Source: Toxoplasma gondii ME49
Taxonomy: Eukaryota > Apicomplexa > Conoidasida > Eucoccidiorida > Sarcocystidae
Direction: 5' to 3'
Assembly (NCBI RefSeq): GCF_000006565.2
Contig: NC_031479.1
Location: forward strand, 4,676,289-4,740,288
Length of the DNA stretch: 64,000 nt
Each line of letters starts with the position of its first letter. The stretch's first letter is position 1. A program made the position numbers and the translations under genes. This document shows positions 1 to 11,800 of the stretch, one piece after another. The notes beneath the pieces were generated by a model, which worked only from the letters and a program-made list of their open reading frames with translations, was not told the origin of the DNA and made no database searches.

Positions 1-677
1 GTATCCAATGCTGGATAGTCAAACTTGACCGTGAAATGAATGCGTTACAATCAGACGAATCTCAACATTCACCATGCAACCTACATCATTGTTACGCTCA
101 GATAGCTGCATTTTTTCGAGATATGCTGCCTTGCGACAAGGATGGAAAACCATGTGCAAAGTAGACGAATGTTCTCATTCACGTAGCCGAATTTCGAGGC
201 GTATGCTGCCGCGTACATTACATTAGCACTTTCTTCCTCCTGACTATACTGAGGATTACGGAAGCGAAGTGGCAAAAAAAGGTCACTTGTTTCCGGCGAA
301 AGAATGCGTAGTAGCGCGGGAAAAAGTACCACGGGTATCGGTCCACCGTGTTCACCCCAGCAATCTTTCAAACTTCTACATGCCGTACAATGCAGTTGAC
401 ATACAAATGGTTGCAGTACTTGCAACAGAACCGCGTGCATGTAGCAAACCCCCATATACGTAACGGTTTTGCTTGGAGAGCACTCTACTCAGCTACTAGC
501 GACAGCTCTACGCAGAACGAGGCTCTTATCGACCCTCCTGTAAATGACGTCTACACAGAGCTTCCGTGCGACGCCTGTGGGTGTCAGGCTTCTGTCATTC
601 CGATTGCAGAATCACGTAGATTTCCTCAGAGGTGCACACTTGCTCTTGGCCTTTTGCACTCTTGACTCTACGTGAGC
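1..677. other. Spacer, left edge of window
   Basis: No gene is supported here. The open frames are short, mostly lack an ATG start, and show no SRS or other family signature. A short stretch near 603-640 resembles sequence near 17680-17715 (both read TTGCAGAA followed by a CCTCAGAG core), so this may be the 3' flank of a decayed SRS unit. That is inference from eye alignment. Confidence 0.4.
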
Positions 678-937
678 TTATTTTTCCCCAAGCAGGAGCT
701 GCACCTCACTCCATGATCGCAAGTCTACACTGAACATGTAGCGAGTCTCCGCTGTCACCAGCTTGGCTGTTGGCAGCTTTTCTGACAATGTCACCGTTTG
801 CGGACATGGCTCATCGTATATCGTGACAGCCGGGTTTGTTTGAGTCAGCTTGCCAGTGCCGGTGTTGCGTAGGAATGAAACGCTCTTCGATTCGCTGGTG
901 TTCTCCAGATCCATGTTCTGCTTCTGGAGGGTGCATG
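678..937 (-). pseudogene. Decayed SRS domain-2 exon, left end of array
   Basis: This is a relic of an SRS second exon. The intron acceptor (CTGCAG then CATGCAC at about 942-931) and the opening TCTL...QNMDLE motif are still clear, as are the SVSF strand and a later EPC cysteine. The second conserved cysteine of the QCDT motif is now arginine. The frame runs out after the FSVD strand, so the CYKCS pair, the last cysteine and the GPI tail are missing. No signal-peptide/D1 exon lies upstream. Instead a promoter-type element begins about 225 bp away (1161-1245). It is almost certainly non-functional as a surface antigen. Confidence 0.7.
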
Positions 938-1160
938 CTGCAGGCATAAGAAAGAAAAACCAAACAATGAAGAAACGGACAAGCATTCGAAACCTGGAAC
1001 GGTGGAGCGACGAACCCTGCCTTGAGACGAAGTGGCAAAGGGCAGTTGATATTACTCCAAACGCTGCCGTTTCACTTTGTTGTGCAGCTTGCCGTCCTCG
1101 ATGCAGTTATGTGTTTGTCGAGACTGCATCGCAAACAGGCTGCCAATCATCATGACGTTG

Positions 1161-1245
1161 TCTTGTGCGACAGACAGGACAGCTACGAAAGGTACAAAGC
1201 TAGCGGGGAGGCGGAGACGGTGTCGAGTCGGGTGGTGTCGTAAGG
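1161..1245 (-). promoter_or_regulatory. SRS upstream element 1, copy 1
   Basis: Contains the shared core CGACAGACAGGACAGCT and a GGTGTCGAG block, matching copies upstream of the intact SRS genes. Here it lies close to a D2 relic with no D1 exon between them, which suggests an internal deletion of the unit. The regulatory role is inferred from position. Confidence 0.5.
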
Positions 1246-2612
1246 TCGCAATTATGTTCTGCCGAAGGTCTCTATTTGCCAACAGGGCATTAATTACCAT
1301 TATTTTTTGCAACTATTTTACGTCGCTTCCTTCTGCCTATTGTGGATACTCAGGATATCTGATTGCAGTTCAAGCAGGAAGCCGAAATCTTCACGGCAGA
1401 GGATAAGCGGGAAGAGAAGAAACTGCTGTCTCCCGGGAGGCTTGAGGCACCCGAAGAAGTCCATGCCCACAGCGACAACCCCGGCCGTTTTGAGATGAAT
1501 CTGTTGTCCAAAGTGAGTAGATCAAACCATTGGGGAAGCACATTCAATCGAAGAGGAGTGAAATACGACCCGTCTTCTTCCTGAACCATACCTACAACAG
1601 CGCCTGAATGCGAATGGGCTAAAGATGCGTGGGTAAACAATCATGTATCTCGACCATGTTTTGTTCAGTTCTTTCTCAGACATGGAAACGCAAGTGACGT
1701 GCAGAGGGCTGTTCATATGAAACGCGTTTTGTGGCCTGTCTGGAACTCAACTAATGAAAGGGCAATGTCAGCTTCATACTAGCACTGGTCGAGATAGCTT
1801 GCCACCCTTAAGCGTGAAGCAGGAAGGAGAACGGGTCAATGACATTACGCTCGACTACCCAGGTCGATCCAACGAACCGGTACCACTGCTGCATCCAGCA
1901 AACTTGGAGTGGCATTCAAACTTTAGAACTGATACTTCCGTTATGTACGATTATCCTCAAGTGCCGTTCACGGCAGCCTAATTCTGTCGGGACCGATAGA
2001 AGTAAACCAGGTGACACAGTTAGTGATAGAACACGCTGCACCGAATCTCATTCATATACAAGCAGCCCATACAGAGATAGCACCGTTGCACGTACGGACG
2101 GCTACTCGTCGACACGTGCCTGCACTCATGAGATCAGGATACGCAGGGAATTGCATTGAACGATGTGTTAGAAGATTTGAAGCACTCTGTAAAACGCTGG
2201 ATAAGTGGTTTTGACTTTTCTGCGTAATACTTCTCTCTCAGAATCAAGGAGACTGCCACACGTATGGATGTATCCTCAACATGCTGTGGATTCTTCCCTT
2301 CCTGTAACCTTCCGCCTCCACCCGGAAGACACTCTCTTTGAGTTGCGGTGGTCTCACAATCCTCTCCCAGCAGAAGCGAGAGGACAAACAATGATTGTCG
2401 AAAACGTGCCGAAAGACAGGACGTGCACCATCGAAGTCGCCATATGCACACTAAAGGATACAAAATCGTCGTCGGAATGGAGCCCACAATTTTCCCGGCC
2501 TCTCAGACAGATGTTGCTCCCTCATTTTTTACGGGTCTCGTACTGTTTTTGCATGGCGGACCCTGATCTGAAATGTTTTCAGCCCTTGGTCTTGACTACG
2601 CCGGAGAGGCCT
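1246..2612. other. SRS inter-unit spacer
   Basis: No coding region supported. Open frames on both strands are short and compositionally random. This is the 3' flank of the next intact SRS gene (stop at 2613) followed by upstream sequence of the left-hand relic. Confidence 0.4.
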
Positions 2613-4015
2613 TCAAAAAGACACTAGAAAGCTTGAGGGCACAAGTAAGGCGGATATGAGGGCCAAAAATGACCCAGGTGTGGCAGAGGTCGCAGCACCC
2701 TCGAGACTACCAGGTGAAATGTTTATCTTCACATTGCATGCGACTGTCTGCTGCTCTGGCGCTTTGCCCTTCTGAGTAGCAGGAGCGGAACACTTGTAGC
2801 AAAATGCGGCTGCAGTTTCAGGCAGCTCGTCGACACTGAACGTATAGCGTGAACCCTCTGTCGCCAGTTTGGCGGATGGCAGCATATCTGCCAGGGGCAC
2901 TTCTTTCGCACATGTCTCATCAAATATCGCTTTTGAATCGACACCTGGTGTCAAAGTGGGGATGTCTGTGTCGCATTGGAACGAAACACTCTTGGTTCCG
3001 CTGGTGAGTTCGAGATAAATGTTCTGCCTCTCAAGCGTGCAGGCTGCAAGCACCCACAGAGGACCAACACGGAGTCAGGTGGCAGACACAGGCTACGGTA
3101 CTGCCGAAGAAACAGGGGAGAACGGAACTGTTCGTACCACCTGATATGGACGCCTGGTGGTGTCCGACACTAGTGCCATTTCGTCTTGATTGGCAAACTG
3201 TGAGGCTGCGCTCTCCAGCTGTGAGATCTGGTTAACATTTCTCATGGGCATACTGCCTAGTCGCATAGAACAGCACACATGCGGCAATGTTCAACCTCTT
3301 ACGAGACCCGTGGATCACAAGTCCTCTTCAAATGGTGAGAACATGTCGCAGATCCTAGCGCTCGCTCTGACCTGTCTCTCAAGTGATGTGCCAGCGATGA
3401 TTTTTCCCCGCAGTAGGTTGGCTTACACAAACAGTCAAAGAACGATACTTTACGAGTCTTCGGCTTACTGTTTGCGTCTGGGTCGGCGGGAACGGTTACA
3501 GTGACGACACATTTCTGTTCTTCGTCCTTTGCAGCCACAGCGAGGGTTTCCTGCCCCTCCCCCGTTGTCGCCGACTTGCCAGTGCAACCGAAGTAGATGG
3601 TCTGTGTTGTCTGAGGGAGCTTGCCGAGTTTCAGCGTGACTGTTTTGTCGCCGTCACTGGATTCTCCGTTTGATGGCGTGACGGTGACTTGGGAACCATC
3701 GCCGAAAAGACTCACCAAGTCCTTGGGTTCCGTCAGAACTTCTTTCGTGTAACACTGAGTGATCCCGGACTGTTCGTTTGACGGCTGCACCTCGTTGATG
3801 CCAGCGCCGCAGGTAAATGAGACCTTTTTGGTTGACTTGTCAACTTCAACAGATATTCCTGATGAGGCGGCGGATGTGGTGCAGGAATTTTTGGACACTT
3901 GTGCCTCTGCGTCCCCAGTGTTTGCCAACACTGTGCTGGACATGAGCACAGCAACTATGAAAAACAGAGTACTCGCCATCCTTTTGTGCAGCGGGAAAAC
4001 TCCAGACTCTGCCAT
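2613..4015 (-). CDS. SRS-type surface antigen, array gene A
   Basis: Predicted GPI-anchored surface protein of the SRS (SAG1-related) superfamily, expected on the parasite plasma membrane where such proteins mediate host attachment and antigenicity. Exon 1 is 3469-4015 and exon 2 is 2613-3043, joined in phase 1 (donor A/GTAAGC, acceptor TTGCAG); the product is 325 aa. Two in-frame ATGs exist: 4015 gives a 12-residue extension before MASTLFF, while 3979 starts directly at the signal peptide (313 aa). I chose 4015 because sister genes keep the same arrangement. D1 shows five cysteines with the YFGC and KCVVTV motifs; D2 shows all six (TCTL, QCDTD, ETC, FCYKCS, ACNVK). A hydrophobic C-terminal tail follows small residues, typical of a GPI signal. 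The exact SRS number cannot be told from sequence alone. Confidence 0.85.
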
Positions 4016-4300
4016 GGAGACCACCTTTCTGAAGGATATAGATATACAACAACCACCACCTATTAGGTATAGAATACGCAAATTCGCCCACGTTCGGGAA
4101 CCGCACTCTGGCAAAACAATGCTGGTTTAGGGGAAAGCCGGGATTGGTCGTTTTGGGACTTGTGGAACTACTCTGGATTAATCAGTCCGTCACAAAAATG
4201 CTTCCTTTTGTTTAGCTACGTCAGTCCATCAGGCCAGGCACACCGGGAGCCTGCTCACTAAATGATTCGAAGAAAATCCGGAGATCAACTGCCTGGATCC

Positions 4301-4345
4301 GGGGGCGACACTACGGCTGGGTACCCCCTCCGTATCGGTGGCAAC
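4301..4345 (-). promoter_or_regulatory. SRS upstream element 2, gene A copy
   Basis: GGGGGCGACACTACGG is a diverged match to the GACGACACTGTCGCC core seen upstream of genes B and C. It sits between the start codon and element 1, as in the sister genes. Function is inferred from position only. Confidence 0.4.
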
Positions 4346-4483
4346 TTCGTATAATTTATATCTTTAACACGCTAGGTACTTCGACCTCAGAAAGAAAGCG
4401 ACATGTCTGCCATATCGTTGCCGGAACTGACTCCCCAGTGAGTTCAGTCGGTGTCGCGCTTGGCACTTTGATCTTCGTCCATC

Positions 4484-4562
4484 TTACCTTGCCCGACAGA
4501 CAGGACAGCTGCGGAGAAGACAATATCGGGGGGCGCCCGTGTCGCAGCGGGTTAGAGTCGGG
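4484..4562 (-). promoter_or_regulatory. SRS upstream element 1, gene A copy
   Basis: Carries CGACAGACAGGACAGCT, then GGAGAAGACAAT and a GGGGGGCGCCCGTGTCGC block. It lies about 470 bp upstream of the gene A start, close to its spacing in genes B, C and E. The GC-rich block is an imperfect dyad. It is a candidate promoter or transcription start region. Confidence 0.55.
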
Positions 4563-6138
4563 GATCGCCGCAACAGAGTCTCTTACACTTCCCCGACTGG
4601 TGGCCTCACGATGCAAAGTAACCCTGAGTGTATATAATGTTCACTTCTCTTCAATGGTATTCTTTTCTTTGCATGGGACTTTCCATGAGGGGGGAGGGCG
4701 TGGCATTATTCTCGAGGAATCAAACATGTCTCCCGAGGCCACGAAATAAGCAGAGGCTGAAAACTGGAGCTGTCTTGTCTCAAGGCGGGATGGTCATTGT
4801 AGCCGTTCCCGTCCTTTTGCATGAAGACAAATCTGTATTTTCGGCATCTGAAACAACTCAGTCCGTATGGAACCGAGAAAGAATGAAAGGGATCCATTTG
4901 GTATTTTGTTGCGTATTTTCCGTCATACCCCTTCCGAGAGCGTTATCTCATGCTTTAGGATGGGGTATCTTGTGTAATCGCATCTTAACGTTCGACGTAA
5001 TTGAGTTCGTGTGTAATTTTGCATAGCGCTGAACTTTTACAAAGATGCACACCATGCCATGAAGAACGGATTGTGTATCCGGTGCAATGTAGCAGAGAGA
5101 TGGTGTTTCTCATCTCCACCCACATAGTAAACGCACAAAGCGTCTGCATACGTTAGCCAGCTGTTGAACTGCCTATTTTGGGACTATTCTAGAAGGATTG
5201 CATAACGTGAACAGCAAAATAACTCTATCCTTTCGTGCGGAAATTGCAACAGTGCCTACTCTCCACGAATGCGCTAACGACGGGAAGTCGAGCAAGCATC
5301 GTGCACCCAGAACTCGATTTCTCACTTTCGTCCCCGAAAGCGACAGAACACCTTATCTGAGGGAGGCGACTCGTCTCAAGAATCTGCCCGACATCACGCA
5401 GATTTCAATGGGAGATCTCGCTAGTCATATTTAGCTTTGGCATTGACACAAAGAACTGATCACTTCCTCTTACCAGCCTCGAGGGACAATGAAAAGCGCT
5501 GAATTCTATCGCTGAAGTCAGTCCATCGTGGTCAACACAAGAAGTGGTAGTACCTCTCCATGGACCTGAACCGCGTCACCACGAAGTTTTTCAAAGGTAA
5601 AAATTACATTGTGCAACACACGTTTTTTTGTTTCCATTTACAGACGCCGCTTCCGTTTTCTGCTTCTTGAAGCATGTTGTACATGGATCCGGTTCATGCG
5701 AAAGAGCCAAAAAAGAATTCGGCCGAAGCATGGACACCAGCCTACTAGGCGACCGCCTCATGCACTCGTGAGTTCGAGTTGTAGTGGTGTCTGAAGAAAG
5801 CCAATATCTGGAAGCAGCCCTGGACAACAAGTGCTGGCTATTTTCTTCGTCGGGCTTGGGACAGTTACGGAGAATTCCTCGGAGGTGCATCGACACTCCA
5901 CATGTTCCATACTTCTCACAACCGGTGGTCCCCAACCTCCAACACAAGAACTACCTTGTCGCATACTGTAACCTCCCCCTTCCTCGTAAGGGCCCAGAAT
6001 CAGATGAAGAAGCACCAGGCAATGTCCTGTCTCCTTTTCTATCCGCCGGTCTCCCGTTTCTCGCAAGGATCGCCTGCATGGTTTTGCGGAATCTGAGCGA
6101 AGTGACACCTCTTGCGCTTCACAGGACCTAAAAGGATT
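4563..6138. other. SRS inter-unit spacer
   Basis: No supported gene. This is upstream sequence of gene A followed by the 3' flank of gene B. Short open frames (for example 4628-5026) lack motifs and are not conserved in sister spacers as far as I can judge. Confidence 0.4.
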
Positions 6139-7748
6139 CTATAGAACAGTCGCAGCGACAAAGAATGAAGTGACTATTCCAATCGAGAGAGCCGACACTG
6201 ACCCTGTTGTGGCGGAAGCCGAAGCAGCACTGTCCTTATTAGCGGCTGAAACCTTTATCTTGACAAAGCATGCATTTTCATTGGGGGCGTTCGCTTCCGT
6301 GTTGGCAGTGGCAGTGGAGCACTTGTAGCAGAATACTTGTGCAGTGTCAGGCAATTCCTCAACACTGAAGGCGTATCCAGTGTCCGTGGTCTGGACCTTT
6401 GCAGATGCAATAACTTCTGTCAGGTTCACCTCCTTCTGACACCTTTCATCAAAAATCAATTTTGAACCAACATCTGGACTCAGAGTTGAGATATCTGTGT
6501 CGCACTGGAACGCAGCGCTCTTGGATTTTTCGGTGATCTCCAGATTCATGTTCTGTTTCGCAAGAGTGCATGCTGCAGAAATGAGGAGACAGAAAATGTG
6601 GTGACAGTCAACGCTCCGTAACGACCCAGGTGGAACAAATCGAATGTCTGGCAATCCACAGTAATACAGGATACTGGTGACGTTTGAAACTGGTGCCATT
6701 TCCTCTTGCTCGGTGCAGTATGGGACCGCTTTGGCTGCAACGTCGACAATGTTGGTTCACCGTTGCGAACATCTTTTCACATGCAATGACGTATCTTCAT
6801 TGGCTTATTTCCTGACGCTTCTAAAGTTCATACGTCAGCGACACCAATACATATACCACAAATGGACCTGCATAAACCGTGGCGTCCGCAATAGCGTATA
6901 TGCCAGATCAGACATCCGCGATGCTAGAATTGGTAGAGTACTGCGAGGCTTCTAACAGTGCGCTACGAATCGGTTGTAATGTGTTGGAACTTACTCTGAG
7001 CATCGGGATCAGCGGGGACTGTGACGGTGACAAGGCATTTGGCTTTCGGTTGGGTTGGGGTTACAGTTTCACCATTCTCTAGGGTAGTTGACCGACTCAA
7101 GGCCTTATCCTGTTTGTCGTCCACCACCATCAGCCGGCGCACTCCTCCGACTAATCCGACAGTGCCTCTCGGCGTAACTGACGAATCCTTGCTGGTATTC
7201 CTGACTCCACTCACAGCTGCTGCCGCTGGGGGAGGGACAAGAGAGCCACCATGAGCAGATTCAAGTCCAGGCGTCGTGTCGCTTGGCCTGGACTCTGTCA
7301 CAGAATCCGAATCCTCAGCTGAGGTGGTGCAATAGAAGTAGATGATATTCGTTTTCATGGGGAGCGTTCCCACTGTCAGTGTGAGTTCTGAATTTTGGGA
7401 GGCTTCTGCGGTTGATGTGATTACGGCTGTGGTACCTTCGCCGAACAACCGTACCAAGTCCACATCTCCCTCGAGTTCCTTCTTGGTGTAGCATTTAGTG
7501 ACACGGTTATCTTCAGCCGAAGGCAACACTTTGTTCATGCCTTTATCGCAGACAAATGAGACCTTTTTGGTTTTCGGGTCAACTGAAACCGATATGCCTG
7601 TCGTCTCCGTTTGCGCACTGCAGATGTTTTCAGGTGTTTCAGTGACTGTCTGATCCCCCAGCACCGCAGTGAACGCGAGTACGCAGACCACCACAAGCAA
7701 AGCACTCGCCATCCTCCGGTGTGACAGAACACTCCTTTCGGTCGCCAT
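6139..7748 (-). CDS. SRS-type surface antigen with enlarged D1 loop, array gene B
   Basis: Exon 1 is 6995-7748 and exon 2 is 6139-6572, joined in phase 1 (A/GTAAGT to CTGCAG); the product is 395 aa (383 if the inner ATG at 7712 is used). The signal peptide is about residues 13-31. D1 has five cysteines (NIC, FVC, TKC, YFYC, KCLV), D2 has six, and the end is hydrophobic and GPI-like. The striking feature is the D1 loop between YFYC (residue 140) and KCLV (residue 238). It is 97 residues long against 24-32 in the sister genes, with Pro/Ala, Ser/Thr and charged stretches. The stretch stays open and I see no good GT...AG pair that would remove it, so I read it as a coding insertion. The YFGC motif of the other copies is YFYC here. 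Confidence 0.83.
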
Positions 7749-8012
7749 GGAGATTAACTGCCAGAAGGAAATATATACACAGAAGCCGGAAGCTATTTTC
7801 AAGGACACCTTCACTCTCCAGCACTCCTTTGCGACTCGCGCTCACGGGAAATAATCAGCGATGAGCTGAAAAAAGGGACGGCCGTTTGTGGATAGCTGGG
7901 AGGAATTCTTCCAAGTGAGAGGGTTTATTCAGTGTTACACCTGACAACGAACGCTTTTTTATCAAGACAGGCTCACATGCCGATATGGAGAACGAGCGAG
8001 TAGGTTGATTTA

Positions 8013-8057
8013 CAGACGACACTGTCGCCTAGGTCGCCCTCGGAATCGGCAGCAACT
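8013..8057 (-). promoter_or_regulatory. SRS upstream element 2, gene B copy
   Basis: GACGACACTGTCGCC followed by CCCTCGGAATC. The core CGACACTGTCG is an imperfect palindrome with half-sites CGACA and TGTCG. It lies about 265 bp upstream of the gene B start and about 130 bp inside element 1. Confidence 0.5.
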
Positions 8058-8188
8058 GCATACTTCTTTAGTACTTGTGAACGGTGCTTTGACCGAAAAA
8101 GCAAAATATCCCACCATATTTATTCTTTTCAAGTTGTGCTGAACAGTGCGTGCAGCAGATGTCGTGTGACCCTCTTGTCGTCTCCACT

Positions 8189-8270
8189 GTCTTGTCCAGC
8201 AGACAGCACCGCTACGGACAGGACAATCTCCGGGGACCCGGGGACCCGTTTCGAGGTAAGCCGAGTCGGG
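8189..8270 (-). promoter_or_regulatory. SRS upstream element 1, gene B copy
   Basis: A diverged copy with CTTGTCCAGCAGACAGC, GGACAATCTCCGGGG and GTTTCGAGG blocks. It is about 440 bp upstream of the start codon. The GGGGCGC dyad is replaced by a GGGGACCCGGGGACCC direct repeat. Confidence 0.5.
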
Positions 8271-8877
8271 GGTCACTCCCGGTGGGGCTTGCTGCCCTCA
8301 AGAGGAGGCCTCGAACAATTTTTGTCACCCACTCCCGCAGTGCACTAATCCGTCTCCTGTAGTTTTCGTGACGTCTCTCTCTCTGTATATTCGGTGACAT
8401 ACGGATCCGACAGTGACTCAATGTGACAAATATGGCATTTTAAAGCAAACTTGCATGCCACAGGGTCAAAACAATCAATTTGTTTCCTCCAAGACCTGTA
8501 GTCGGAACACGTGTTTGCCCACAGTGACAACCATAATCTCTTCGAGTCGAAGGCTACCTCTGTTGTCAGTTACTTGAAAGAGTTGCCATACACATTTCAG
8601 CAACCATTAAAGAGAACATTACATCGATTCTTCCCAGTGCTTACCGTCAAACTACGAACAAACAGCACTCAGCGTAGTAGCGCATGTCGTTGATTAATGC
8701 ATCGTAGGTAGGAGAACCAAAAGATTTTTAAAGTAACCCTCTTCAATATTCGGCGTGAATTACTGCTTGTTTTTCTTTTCCAGCGATACGCGGAGCCTCA
8801 TGAAATGAACGGTGAACTAGGTGAAGAGAATCGAAGCAGTCTTCTTAGAGTTCACACTCTTGATCACCATCCGTGAA
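8271..8877. other. SRS spacer between element 1 and outer repeat
   Basis: No gene seen. The distance from element 1 to the outer spacer repeat (roughly 610-650 bp) is similar upstream of genes C and D and of the orphan module, so the block looks like part of the duplicated unit. Confidence 0.4.
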
Positions 8878-8935
8878 GTACACTCGCCTACACCTACTCC
8901 AGAACTGTCCCTAGCAAGCGTGATTGTGAATGCCT
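8878..8935 (-). repeat. SRS outer spacer repeat, copy upstream of gene B
   Basis: GTACACTCGCCTACACCTAC, then TCCAGAACTGTCC, then a TTAACAGCACTTGTTAG block. Comparable strings occur near 12383, 15783 and 16953. It marks the far end of each duplicated upstream module. Confidence 0.45.
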
Positions 8936-9914
8936 TAACAGCACTTGTTAGTAAATGATCATGTTCCGAAATCACAGTTTATCTGCATCCCTCAGATATT
9001 AGATTTACGGCTAATCGGGAAAAGACAGTACGCCTGACGCGTTTTCTAGGGTTAACGGGACACTGAAGCAGATACCACCATGAATTTTGGGCTACTTTAG
9101 CACAATTAAATGCATCCTTTGCTTCGCAGAGAAGCGTGAGGAAGGAAGACGAAAGAACCTGCTGCAGGTGCATGTCCACCGAGGTTGAAATTTTTGTTGT
9201 ACTGCTGCACGAACCTCATTCGTATCGCCTTCAAAAGCTACGAGGATAAAGTTGTTGTGTTACACTCATTGTGTGAAATCACTCTGAACATTTCCCTCAG
9301 TATGTACAGAAACAAGTGAAGCAGCCGCCATAGCTTGTTGACCAGGCTTCACACATTCCTGGTCCTGTGCAAAACCCCCATGCAGGTACAGCATGTCTGC
9401 GTGGAGTGCAGCCCCCGTTGGTCATCCGTTGCTCAGCTCGCCAAATTGACGCTTTAAGGAAAAATCGTTAGAAACGGTTTCAGCGGGGTTGCAACACTTT
9501 GTAACACACTTATCAACGTGTTTTGTGCGCCTCTGCTTGGCCACGATCGACAGAATCCTAGAGCTTCTGTCAGAGTACTGGGGTTGGTTGGTATCCTGAG
9601 TACTCCTCAATTCTTGTGGGCATCAGTATCTACCATGTTTTAGCTGTCCTCACATTCTATGACCCCCGTTTTCTCAAATTCATGGACTGCCGTGAACGAG
9701 AGGACGAATCAACATTGCAAGCCTGTCGGCGAGCATGGATGGTCTCCGTTCAGAGCTACAGACTGCTCGTTGGGAGAAAGCCCCGCATCATTTTCGGATC
9801 CTCCCCATCATATGCTAGTCTCTTCTTGGTCGCAATTCGGACCTGAATGTAGTTAGCGGCGTCGTGGCGCGATTTCCCCGCGCTTCATGTGATTCACGCC
9901 GCCTAGAGAGGGCC
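8936..9914. other. SRS inter-unit spacer
   Basis: No gene supported. This is the 3' flank of gene C and the outer flank of the gene B module. Open frames are under 80 codons and lack family motifs. Confidence 0.4.
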
Positions 9915-11213
9915 TCAAAAGAACAACTGAACGAAGAACACGGAAACACCTAGCCTGAAAACGAGACCCAGCAGCGAGGCTGCTACGCCGGTAGTCGAGG
10001 CAGCACTGTCGAGATTAGCGGTCGAAACTTTGATCTTGACAACGCACGCGTTTGCGTTGTTTTCAGACACTTCTTTCCTGTCAGATCCTGCAGGAGCAGA
10101 CGTCGAGCACTTGTAGCAGAGTGTGACTTCTGTTTCAGGCAGCTCCTCTACACTGAATGAGTAGCGCGAGCCCCTCCTCGCCATTTTGGCAGATGGAATC
10201 ACATCTGACAGGGTAACTTGCTCCTCGCACTTGTCATCGAATATCTGTGTGTCCGCTGCTGGGCTCAACATGGGAATGCCCGTGTCGCACTGAAACGACA
10301 CCGTCTTGGTTTCGCTGGTGATCTTCAGATCCATGAATTTCTTCTTAAGTGTGCATGCTGCAGCACACGAAATAACACCCATTATAAAGAGGATGAGCAC
10401 GGAAAGATGATGGCGTACGACGCAGCAACTGCATGACTATACAGGCGAACTGATGCGGAAGGTACCGAGTCGCCTTACGGACACATCATTCAAGTCACTT
10501 TCAGCACATCAAGACACCTGCATGGAATCTCTCTTCTAGAAAGGACTTTGACGCGGTTACGAATAGGCGCGATGCCAGTGTTTCGTCTAACATGACTTCA
10601 GTTGTTATGCGGTGTCGTGTTCATCTGGTGCTCGATTTCGTGGAAGAGCATGAAACTTCCACCAGCATCAACAAAAACAGGCACGGTGCAAGTAGGGCTT
10701 ACTGTTCGCAGCCGGATCTGCGGGTACTATGACTGTGACAGTGCACTTTTTTCCTGCCCCGTCTGTAGATTGTTTGACGCGCGCAGCTGGCGGCGACTCA
10801 GACGATTCCGTTTCGTCGGTGCAGCCGAAGTAGATGGTCTGCGCAGTCTCAGGGAGACTTGCCAGCGTCAGCGTGACTGCAGACCCTTGAGCGGAATCGG
10901 CGACAGATGTAACAGTGGCTTCTGACCCATCACCGAAAAGCTCCGCAAGAGTCACCATGTTGTTGAGTGCGTTGTTCTTGTGGCACTGTGTGACCTTGCC
11001 GAGTTTTTCTGGCGGCGACAAGTTCTTCGCCTCAGAATCGCACACAAACGACGCCTTCTTGCTATCCGCGTTGACTTCAACAGCTATGCCTGCTGATTCC
11101 GATGCTGCTGCTCCTTTGCAAATATTGGCAGGCGGGTTTTGAGCTCCTTCATGGCTTCCCAGGGCAGACCCGGACATGAGGACAGCGACAAACAAAACCA
11201 GAGCCCCTATCAT
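9915..11213 (-). CDS. SRS-type surface antigen, array gene C
   Basis: Exon 1 is 10703-11213 and exon 2 is 9915-10357, joined in phase 1 (A/GTAAGC to CTGCAG); the product is 317 aa. Only one plausible ATG exists (MIGALVLF, 11213). The short N-terminal extension kept by the sisters has lost its own start here; the open frame upstream begins only with GTG. D1 cysteines are NIC, FVC, TQC, YFGC and KKC (five). D2 has TCTL, QCDTG, DKC, LCYKCS and ACVVK (six). The C-terminal hydrophobic stretch follows a Ser/Ala-rich segment and is a likely GPI signal. The D2 start uses KKKFMDLKI, a variant of the usual QNMDL. It is expected to act at the cell surface like its neighbours. Confidence 0.85.
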
Positions 11214-11530
11214 CTTCCTATTCGTTGCGACAATTGTGGTTATTGCAAGGGGGACCACTTCGCTGGAGGATGCAGTCTTTCAAAAACGAGCAGAGACTCT
11301 GAATAACACACTTCGTCCACCTACACTGTCGAGAGTCACACTCAGGCCCAACGATGACGTTAACAGCGGAAGGGAGACGGCCGGATGTGGAGCTGTCTAG
11401 TAACTATTGAAAGTTAGTGAGACTGTGACTCATATGCTTTTTCCACTCGCGATGATTCCAACCTATTAACGACGCTTAAGGAAGAATTGCGCACCAATTC
11501 ACACAAGGAGGGTTCTACAAAGGCTGTTTA

Positions 11531-11575
11531 CCTGGGGACGACACTGTCGCCAGTGATACTCCCCGAATCTGTGAC
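11531..11575 (-). promoter_or_regulatory. SRS upstream element 2, gene C copy
   Basis: GGGACGACACTGTCGCC with the same CGACA/TGTCG imperfect palindrome as the gene B copy, followed by CCCCGAATCTG. It lies about 320 bp upstream of the gene C start. Confidence 0.5.
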
Positions 11576-11716
11576 AATGAATTACTTTTTAAGAGTTTTT
11601 TCTCCTCTCATATTTTGACAACACAGGCAGTAATGTGCCAAGCAAATTCTTGCCAGAAATTGCCTTCACAGTGTGCAACAAACGCGTCAACTTTGGCATG
11701 CTTTGTCGCTCAGGTT

Positions 11717-11800
11717 GTCTTGTCCGAGTGACTGGACAGCTGCGCAGAAGACAAACTCATGGGGGAGCGCCCATGTCTAGGCGGGCAGCGTGCGGGGAGG
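11717..11800 (-). promoter_or_regulatory. SRS upstream element 1, gene C copy
   Basis: TCTTGTCCGAG, TGGACAGCTGCGCAGAAG, ACAAACTCATGGGGGAGCG and GGCGGGCAGC blocks. It is about 505 bp upstream of the start. The GGGGGAGCGCCC block can form a short dyad. Confidence 0.55.
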
